A stretch of 17,710 nt of DNA from positions 1 to 17,710 of the forward strand of contig JBDRNK010000111.1 in the NCBI GenBank assembly GCA_043811105.1, in the 5' to 3' direction. This DNA comes from CAZDDW01 sp043811105 (GTDB lineage: Bacteria > Patescibacteriota > Patescibacteriia > UBA9934 > CAZDDW01). The translations under genes were made by a program, and so were the position numbers. The notes beneath the pieces were generated by a model. It was not told where the DNA came from. It ran no database searches and saw only the letters and a list, made by a program, of their open reading frames with translations. Below, piece by piece: positions 12,623 to 17,710 of this stretch. How positions within the stretch are numbered: the stretch's first letter is position 1; each line of letters opens with the position of its first letter.

Positions 12623-12910
12623 TCAAGCACTCATGGAAATCGTGGATTCTTCAAGATCCTGAACTGTGTTAAGAATGACCTGAACTTCGTCCCAATATCT
12701 CTCTTCAAGCCGACGCATCTCGAGTAAATGCTTCCACCAGAATCGTTCTCGATCACCAGCCAGGCTTAAATCTGCATGCCAAACCGCATAGTCTAGACGA
12801 CACTGATTGAGAATAATCTCGGCCAAAATAATACCCAAGCCGTCATGACAGATCTTGACCGCTCTTTCCTGTCCGGCCTTAGGACCTGAATATATTCGTA
12901 GAATGATCAT
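12623..12910 (-). CDS. Small hypothetical protein (95 aa)
   Basis: No family recognised. The 95-residue protein begins MIILRIYSGPKAGQERAV and is acidic and helical in its second half (RRLEERYWDEVQVILNTVQD). I start it at 12910 because GGAGG lies five bases upstream; the ATG at 12922 is part of that ribosome site. It has a plausible promoter (12944-12972) and its own terminator, which supports a real single-gene unit. No membrane segment or signal peptide is visible. Its base composition is closer to the NAD genes than to ftsK. Confidence 0.65.
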   Translation of the reverse strand: MIILRIYSGPKAGQERAVKICHDGLGIILAEIILNQCRLDYAVWHADLSLAGDRERFWWKHLLEMRRLEERYWDEVQVILNTVQDLEESTISMSA

Positions 12911-12943
12911 TGTTTCCTCCATAACGATAAAGGTTAAGAATAC

Positions 12944-12972
12944 AAGCTACCACAGAATCCCCACTTTGTCAA
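12944..12972 (-). promoter_or_regulatory. Promoter of the small minus-strand gene
   Basis: Minus strand: perfect -35 TTGACA (12967-12972), 17-base spacer, weaker -10 TAGCTT (12944-12949), leaving a leader of about 30 bases. Confidence 0.5.
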
Positions 12973-13020
12973 CCATGGCACTACCACAATTAAGCTGAAA
13001 ATGATAAAATAAAGCTTACT

Positions 13021-15336
13021 ATGGCACGTAAATATAAACGCAGAAAAAAACAACGTTCAATTATACCAAGAGGGCCGTTTTTAAACCTTGATCCAGAAAC
13101 AAAAATCGGCATCATTGCCGTGCTGTTTTTTGCTGTGGCGGCAATTTTAGCTTTATCTTTACTAAACCTGGCAGGTGCAGCCGGTACTTTTGTTGACAGT
13201 GCCATGGCTCTAACTTTTGGTTTTAATCGTTTCTTAGTCCCAATCATCTTGATGATTATTGGAGCCAGTTTACTTTATCCAGACCGGCTTCCTTTAGCTG
13301 CTTTTAATTATATAGGGTTACTTTTCTTTTTCCTGTCTTTCAATGGCATGGTTAATTTGGTTGGTTTGCGCGGAAGTGAAGCTACATCAGAATTTTTGGC
13401 AAATAATGGTGGTTATATTGGAATGTTCCTGGAACGAGTCTTAAGCAACCTGGCTGGTTTTTGGGGTGCCTTGGTAATCATGGCTGCCTTGCTTTTAGTG
13501 GCTATCATGTTGATCTTTAATACATCACTGCATTCGATGTTAACTTTACACACCCATCTGACCGGTCCTTTTGGACGTTTTTTTCATTTACTGGGAGTTC
13601 GCTTTGGATCAAGAAACGACCAAGATGAAGAATGGATTGAAGATGAGGAAGAATGGGAAGTGACCGAAGAAGGCGAGGGAGAGCTAGAAGGAATAGAAGG
13701 GGAAGATGGGGAGAAGCACGGAACACAACAAGATAGCAAAAAAATAAAAAAACAAACAGCCTTGGAAGAATCCGGGGTTTTAACAACCACCTCTCGACGT
13801 CGAGTTGAAATACCATTAGATTTGCTTGAATACCGAGGAGCCAAACCAAACTCAGGTGATATCAATCGCAACAAAGAAGTTATCCGTCGGACATTTGAAA
13901 ATTTCGGTATTAATGTTGAAATGGGGACAATTGAAGTCGGCCCTACAGTAACTCAATTTACATTACGACCGGCTGAGGGAATAAAACTAGCACGTGTTGT
14001 TTCTTTAAATAATGATCTGGCCTTAGCTTTGGCTGCTCACCCAATCAGAATCGAAGCACCTATCCCAGGCAAGTCCTTGGTAGGCATTGAAGTGCCAAAC
14101 CAGTCTGTCGCTCTGGTAAGTTTGCGTGAAATTCTGGAATCGAAAAACTTCCTTCGACGACCTACAAATCTCACCGTGGCAATTGGTAAAGATGTCTCGG
14201 GTCAATCTTGGGCTATGCCTTTGGATAAAATGCCCCACATGCTGGTTGCCGGTGCTACCGGTTCTGGAAAATCTGTGTGTTTAAATTCAATTATTGTTAG
14301 TCTGCTGTATAGTAATGGACCGGATGATCTTAAACTGATTTTAGTTGATCCAAAACGAGTTGAATTGTCGGTTTATGAAGGTATTCCACACCTGTTGGTT
14401 CCACCAATCACAAAAACAGAAGACACGGTCAATGCTTTAAAATGGACGGTTCGTGAAATGGACCGACGCCTTGATATATTGTCCAAATTTGGGGCTCGTG
14501 ATATCAACGCTTATAACGCTCGAGCTCAGGCTCGAATGCCAAAAATTGTTGTTGTTATTGATGAGCTGGCTGATTTAATGACCAACTCAGCTCACGAAGT
14601 TGAAGCTTGTATTATTCGTATTGCTCAAATGGCTCGAGCGGTTGGAATTCATTTGGTCTTGGCTACACAACGCCCTTCGGTTGATGTAATCACCGGATTA
14701 ATTAAGGCAAATATTCCTTGTCGCGTCGCTTTTGCTGTTGCCAGTCAAACGGATTCACGAACTATTCTTGATTGTGCTGGCGCTGATAAACTACTTGGTC
14801 GTGGAGACATGCTTTTTACTTCAGCGGAAATGTCCAAACCAAAACGTATTCAGGGCGCATATCTGTCTGATAAAGAAATAAAACGTGTGGTTGACTTTCT
14901 TAAAGGCCGGGAATTTCCTGATTATAATTATGAAATTACTGAAAAACATAAGACCGGTACGATTCTTGATGCCATGGATGATGACGATGAGCCATTGATG
15001 CAAGAGGCACTTGAAGTTATTATGCAAGCCGGTAAAGCATCGACCTCCTTGTTACAGCGTCGTTTAAAAATCGGATATTCAAGAGCGGCACGGATAATTG
15101 ATTTATTGGAAGAACAAGGTGTGGTTGGTGAAGCCGATGGTTCAAAACCGCGAGAAGTATTTATGAAAGAGATGCCTGGTCAAAACAATTTTGAAGATGT
15201 TGAGTTTGAAGAATTTGAAGAATTTGAAGAGTCTGAAGAAAAGGAGGGGGTTGAAGAAGAAAAAAAAGAGATTGAAGAAATGGAAGAAGAGGAGGAGGAA
15301 GTTGAAGAAGAGGTTGAAGATGATGAATATTTATGA
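13021..15336 (+). CDS. ftsK: DNA translocase FtsK/SpoIIIE
   Basis: Pumps DNA across the division septum and helps resolve chromosome dimers. The 771-residue protein has about four membrane helices in residues 30-185, a very acidic linker (about 201-235), the alpha/beta motor with Walker A GATGSGKS (411-418) and Walker B VVVIDELADL (about 511-520), followed by ATQRPSVDVITGLIKANIP. A gamma winged helix spans about 663-714 (ALEVIMQAGKASTSLLQRR and on), which in FtsK reads polar KOPS-type DNA motifs. The last 48 residues (about 724-771) are nearly all Glu with repeated EEFEEFEE, an unusual tail beyond the gamma domain. No strong ribosome site precedes ATG at 13021. The final TGA overlaps the next ATG (ATGA), so translation of the RodZ-like gene is probably coupled. 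Confidence 0.95.
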   Translation: MARKYKRRKKQRSIIPRGPFLNLDPETKIGIIAVLFFAVAAILALSLLNLAGAAGTFVDSAMALTFGFNRFLVPIILMIIGASLLYPDRLPLAAFNYIGLLFFFLSFNGMVNLVGLRGSEATSEFLANNGGYIGMFLERVLSNLAGFWGALVIMAALLLVAIMLIFNTSLHSMLTLHTHLTGPFGRFFHLLGVRFGSRNDQDEEWIEDEEEWEVTEEGEGELEGIEGEDGEKHGTQQDSKKIKKQTALEESGVLTTTSRRRVEIPLDLLEYRGAKPNSGDINRNKEVIRRTFENFGINVEMGTIEVGPTVTQFTLRPAEGIKLARVVSLNNDLALALAAHPIRIEAPIPGKSLVGIEVPNQSVALVSLREILESKNFLRRPTNLTVAIGKDVSGQSWAMPLDKMPHMLVAGATGSGKSVCLNSIIVSLLYSNGPDDLKLILVDPKRVELSVYEGIPHLLVPPITKTEDTVNALKWTVREMDRRLDILSKFGARDINAYNARAQARMPKIVVVIDELADLMTNSAHEVEACIIRIAQMARAVGIHLVLATQRPSVDVITGLIKANIPCRVAFAVASQTDSRTILDCAGADKLLGRGDMLFTSAEMSKPKRIQGAYLSDKEIKRVVDFLKGREFPDYNYEITEKHKTGTILDAMDDDDEPLMQEALEVIMQAGKASTSLLQRRLKIGYSRAARIIDLLEEQGVVGEADGSKPREVFMKEMPGQNNFEDVEFEEFEEFEESEEKEGVEEEKKEIEEMEEEEEEVEEEVEDDEYL

Positions 15337-16007
15337 GTTTTATTGTTCGTGAGTTGAACAACAAAGTTCCGTTTGGAACAAAACTGAATCAGATGCGCAG
15401 ACGCTTGGCCATTTCTTTAGATATGGCTGCTGAGGCCACTCGAGTTCAACGCCGCTACCTTGAAGCTTTGGAAAAAAACGATTTTACAACTTTACCAGAA
15501 GCAATATACACTCGTAATTTTATAAAGACTTACGTTAGTTACTTGGGAGGTGATGTTGGTTATTTTTTAAAATGCTATGAACAAGAGTGTGGTACTTGTC
15601 AGATAACCAATGATTCTCTTTGCTTGCCCAGACAACGACTGGCTTGGCCTGAAATCTTTACTCCGCACCGAATGATAAAAACCGGTTTTGCCTTACTCTT
15701 GATTGTTGTTGTTGGTGTATATTTGGCCTGGCAAATTTCAGCTATTGTCAGACCACCGGAAATTACATTATTTGAACCGCTGGAAGATATTGTAACTGCC
15801 GAAGCAAAAATTTTAGTTAGTGGACAGATAAGTCAGGAAGCTGAGGTTTGGATAAATCAAGAAAAAGTTTTACCTGATCAAAGTGGAATATTTTCAAACG
15901 AGGTCTTTCTAGAACGCGGGTTAAATATTATTACGATTGAAGCTGCAAAAAGATATTCAAAAAAACAAACACTTTATCGAACAGTTGTTTTTGAAAGTCA
16001 GGAGTGA
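15333..16007 (+). CDS. RodZ-like membrane protein with N-terminal helix-turn-helix
   Basis: A 224-residue protein: residues about 13-75 form a RodZ-type (HTH_25) domain (GTKLNQMRRRLAISLDMAAE, then RYLEALEKNDF and YTRNFIKTYVSYLG). A basic stretch and one membrane helix (about 116-136, FALLLIVVVGVYLAW) follow, and then an outside domain of about 85 residues that looks like a beta-sandwich. In other bacteria RodZ links the MreB cytoskeleton to cell-wall growth. Here the HTH would be cytoplasmic and the sandwich external. The ATG overlaps the ftsK stop by four bases, linking cell shape and division functions in one transcript. Two Cys pairs near residues 81-98 (CYEQECGTC) are a minor oddity. A terminator follows at 16064. 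Confidence 0.8.
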   Translation: MSFIVRELNNKVPFGTKLNQMRRRLAISLDMAAEATRVQRRYLEALEKNDFTTLPEAIYTRNFIKTYVSYLGGDVGYFLKCYEQECGTCQITNDSLCLPRQRLAWPEIFTPHRMIKTGFALLLIVVVGVYLAWQISAIVRPPEITLFEPLEDIVTAEAKILVSGQISQEAEVWINQEKVLPDQSGIFSNEVFLERGLNIITIEAAKRYSKKQTLYRTVVFESQE

Positions 16008-16024
16008 TAAAATTTGAAAGTGCT

Positions 16025-16033
16025 TGTGGATAA
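16025..16033 (-). promoter_or_regulatory. Isolated DnaA-box match
   Basis: TGTGGATAA, the complement of the classical DnaA box TTATCCACA, in the gap before recA. A lone 9-base match can occur by chance. Confidence 0.25.
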
Positions 16034-16039
16034 CCGAAA

Positions 16040-16064
16040 TTTTGACAATCACTTTTGACAATCA
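16040..16064 (+). repeat. Two copies of TTTTGACAATCA
   Basis: TTTTGACAATCA occurs at 16040-16051 and 16053-16064 (13-base period). Each contains TTGACA, but no good -10 follows at the right distance. Confidence 0.5.
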
Positions 16065-16092
16065 AAAAAGCAGGGGGTTTAGCCCTGTTTTT
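16064..16092 (+). terminator. Intrinsic terminator after the ftsK/RodZ-like unit
   Basis: CAGGG (16071-16075) pairs with CCCTG (16083-16087), extended by AAAAAG on the left and TTTTT on the right. The A/T flanks make it usable in both directions. Confidence 0.75.
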
Positions 16093-16130
16093 GCATTGAA
16101 AATCGCTCTTGTCCATTTATTTAAACAAGC

Positions 16131-16159
16131 TTGATTTTTAGGTAAATACAAGGTAAAAC
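16131..16159 (+). promoter_or_regulatory. Tentative recA promoter
   Basis: -35 TTGATT (16131-16136), 17-base spacer, -10 TAAAAC (16154-16159), about 33 bases before the ATG. No LexA-type GAAC-N4-GTTC box is visible nearby. Confidence 0.3.
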
Positions 16160-16191
16160 GTAAATATATTAATTTCAAGAAATAGAATTTT

Positions 16192-17217
16192 ATGGCAAAA
16201 CAAGTCAAAGAACCGCTTTCAGGCAACAGCGCTAGATCTGATGCTGCCATGGAAGCAGTAAACCAAATAAAACAAAAATTCGGCGAAGGCTCAATTATGC
16301 GCCTTGGCGAAGCTAAAACAATGCAGGTTGATGCTATTTCCACTGGCTGTCTTTCACTAGACTTGGCTTTGGGTGTCGGTGGCGTACCAAAAGGACGCAT
16401 CATCGAAATATATGGACCGGAATCCTCCGGAAAGACCACACTTGCTCAACACATCGTTGCTGAAACTCAAAAAGTTGGTGGTGTGGCTGCTTTTGTTGAT
16501 GCTGAGCACGCACTTGATCCGGAATATGCCCAAAAGATCGGGGTTGATATTGATGCCTTGTTTATTTCACAACCAGACACTGGAGAACAAGCCCTTGAAA
16601 TTGTGGAAACATTGGTTCGCTCAAGTGCGGTTGATGTGATCGTCATTGATTCAGTTGCTGCCTTAACGCCAAGAGCTGAAATTGAAGGTGATATGGGAGA
16701 CGTTCATATGGGACTTCAGGCTCGATTAATGAGCCAGGCTTTACGTAAACTGGCAGCGATTGTTGGAAAGTCTAATACCACAGTGATATTTATAAATCAA
16801 ATTCGACATAAAATCGGAGTGATGTTTGGAAATCCGGAAACCACATCAGGCGGAAATGCTTTGAAATTTTATTCTTCAATCAGAGTCGAGGTTCGCCGAG
16901 CTGCCCAGATTAAACAGGGTGAACAAATTGTTGGGAATCGAGTGAAGGCTAAAATCGTTAAAAACAAGGTCGCTCCTCCTTTCCGCCGATGTGAATTTGA
17001 TATTATGTACAACGAAGGTATTTCCGTTTCCGGTGATCTAATCGATCTTGGTGTTGAAACTTTGGTTGTTGGAAAGAGTGGAAATTCTTACAGTTTTGGT
17101 GAAGAAAAGTTAGGTGTTGGTCGTGAAAACGCCAAACGAACCATACGTGAAAATCCAAACCTAATGGCACAAATCCGCAAAGCCATCCAAGACCATCTGG
17201 AAACCAAGACTGATTAA
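16192..17217 (+). CDS. recA: Recombinase A
   Basis: Forms filaments on single-stranded DNA for strand exchange and repair. The 341-residue protein has the full RecA order: STGCLSLDLALGVGG, Walker A GPESSGKT (about 75-82), VDAEHALDPEYA, Walker B VIVIDSVAAL, the L1 loop EGDMGDVHMGLQARLMSQAL, the NQIRHKIGVMFGNPE region with L2 GGNALKFY, and the C-terminal KNKVAPPFR segment. Its length is near the usual 340-355 residues, with only a short acidic tail. The ribosome site is weak (AAGAAATAG). A terminator separates it from the RodZ-like gene, so it probably has its own promoter. The next gene's ATG follows the stop directly. Confidence 0.97.
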   Translation: MAKQVKEPLSGNSARSDAAMEAVNQIKQKFGEGSIMRLGEAKTMQVDAISTGCLSLDLALGVGGVPKGRIIEIYGPESSGKTTLAQHIVAETQKVGGVAAFVDAEHALDPEYAQKIGVDIDALFISQPDTGEQALEIVETLVRSSAVDVIVIDSVAALTPRAEIEGDMGDVHMGLQARLMSQALRKLAAIVGKSNTTVIFINQIRHKIGVMFGNPETTSGGNALKFYSSIRVEVRRAAQIKQGEQIVGNRVKAKIVKNKVAPPFRRCEFDIMYNEGISVSGDLIDLGVETLVVGKSGNSYSFGEEKLGVGRENAKRTIRENPNLMAQIRKAIQDHLETKTD

Positions 17218-17538
17218 ATGTTACAATGCAATTGTATGGAGGAAAAAGAGCCAACACTAAAAGAAATCGACACTTCCTTGAAAGATATCATGGGGTTTCT
17301 TCAGGAACACATGGTCACACATGAAGACTTGAAAAGATCGCAAAATAAACTCAAGCAAGAAATTCTTGATGCTGTAAATAAAAATTTAACCGACCTTAAG
17401 GGTGAGCTGGTTTCTCTTATCAGGGGAATTGTTAACCAATTATCTACGTTGGTTGTTGTCTTGCAGAACAAAAGAGTACTCTCAAAAGAAGAGGCTGAAC
17501 GCCTTTTATCCTTAAACCCATTTCCACAGTCAGTATAA
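17218..17538 (+). CDS. Small coiled-coil protein downstream of recA
   Basis: A 106-residue hydrophilic helical protein (TLKEIDTSLKDIMGFLQEHM, then KNLTDLKGELVSLI) ending RLLSLNPFPQSV. No named family is recognised. The ATG at 17218 follows the recA TAA with no gap and has no ribosome site of its own; the ATG at 17236 (MEEKEPTLKE) is an equally possible start. Either would be co-transcribed with recA, whose product it might help or simply follow. A strong hairpin terminator lies downstream at 17576. Confidence 0.65.
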   Translation: MLQCNCMEEKEPTLKEIDTSLKDIMGFLQEHMVTHEDLKRSQNKLKQEILDAVNKNLTDLKGELVSLIRGIVNQLSTLVVVLQNKRVLSKEEAERLLSLNPFPQSV

Positions 17539-17575
17539 ATAAATGAAATAAAAAACTAGGTATATACTTGTCAAG

Positions 17576-17603
17576 CAAACACGACCAGTTAAGGTCGTGT
17601 TTG
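17576..17603. terminator. Hairpin terminator between the recA unit and the transposase tail
   Basis: CAAACACGACC (17576-17586) pairs perfectly with GGTCGTGTTTG (17593-17603), 11 pairs with loop AGTTAA. A modest T-rich tail follows on both strands, so it may serve both converging genes. Confidence 0.65.
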
Positions 17604-17608
17604 TTAGT

Positions 17609-17710
17609 TCAACGTTGTTCGAATGGTGTCCGTCGTTTCCAAACAGCGTAAACTATATTCGTTAGCTTGCGCTCTGTTGCACAAAGGGCACTAAAGTGAT
17701 GATGACCTTC
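17609..17710 (-). CDS. C-terminal end of a probable IS110-family transposase (cut by window edge)
   Basis: A minus-strand frame enters from the right edge and stops at TGA 17609-17611; 33 residues are visible. They read HHHFSALCATERKLTNIVYA and end RRTPFEQR. The pattern of a small basic K/H-HF-AL-A--RKL segment near the end is what IS116/IS110/IS902 transposases show after their C-terminal domain. The call rests on recognition of this short stretch only. If correct, an insertion element lies just beyond the window. Confidence 0.5.
   Translation of the reverse strand, partial: EGHHHFSALCATERKLTNIVYAVWKRRTPFEQR

Noticed and set aside
16192..17217. SOS (LexA) control of recA
   Set aside because: No GAAC-N4-GTTC or similar palindrome was seen in 16008-16191.

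Overview
The window looks like chromosomal DNA of a bacterium with compact genes, most likely of the Patescibacteria/CPR type (Parcubacteria-like). This is inferred from the FtsK / RodZ-like / RecA block, the many small hairpin repeats between genes and several proteins of unknown family; no rRNA or tRNA is present to confirm it. By eye, the left half (about 1-8900) is close to 50% G+C and the right half (about 13000-17700) is near 40%.

Layout. 1-295 is the start of a cut-off minus-strand gene of unknown function. 296-1235 has no protein gene but is not empty: it holds three good minus-strand sigma70-type promoters, two probable structured non-coding RNAs (about 495-668 and 780-1045), a palindrome with DnaA-box-like arms and several hairpin or tandem repeats. 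1236-9711 is a minus-strand NAD locus. In transcription order it holds an NrtR-type repressor, a nicotinamidase-like hydrolase (pncA), a fused NadD-NAD kinase, a Nudix hydrolase, nicotinate phosphoribosyltransferase (pncB), a histidine phosphatase, a radical SAM protein and NAD synthetase (nadE). 9869-12442 is a divergent plus-strand gene for a large coiled-coil/TPR-like protein of unknown function. 12623-12910 is a small minus-strand hypothetical gene with its own promoter and terminator. 13021-17538 is a plus-strand housekeeping block: ftsK, a RodZ-like membrane protein overlapping it, recA and a small coiled-coil protein. 17609-17710 is the tail of a probable IS110-type transposase on the minus strand.

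How the genes work together. The NAD locus encodes every step from nicotinamide to NADP by the Preiss-Handler route: nicotinamide to nicotinate (pncA), to NaMN (pncB), to NaAD (NadD half), to NAD (nadE), to NADP (kinase half). The Nudix enzyme may remove ADP-ribose-type or other dinucleotide products. Two matching palindromes, one over the nrtR promoter and one upstream of the pncA promoter, are probable NrtR operators. Terminator-like hairpins split the locus into units (pncA; nadD-NADK; nudix-pncB; phosphatase-radical SAM; nadE). Four of these five units begin with the same kind of leader: a hairpin, then AGTACATT or a one-base variant, then the ribosome binding site. No clear promoter was seen at the internal unit starts, so this may be a shared RNA-level control or processing signal. 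The radical SAM protein and the phosphatase have no known role in NAD synthesis and are the main functional puzzle.
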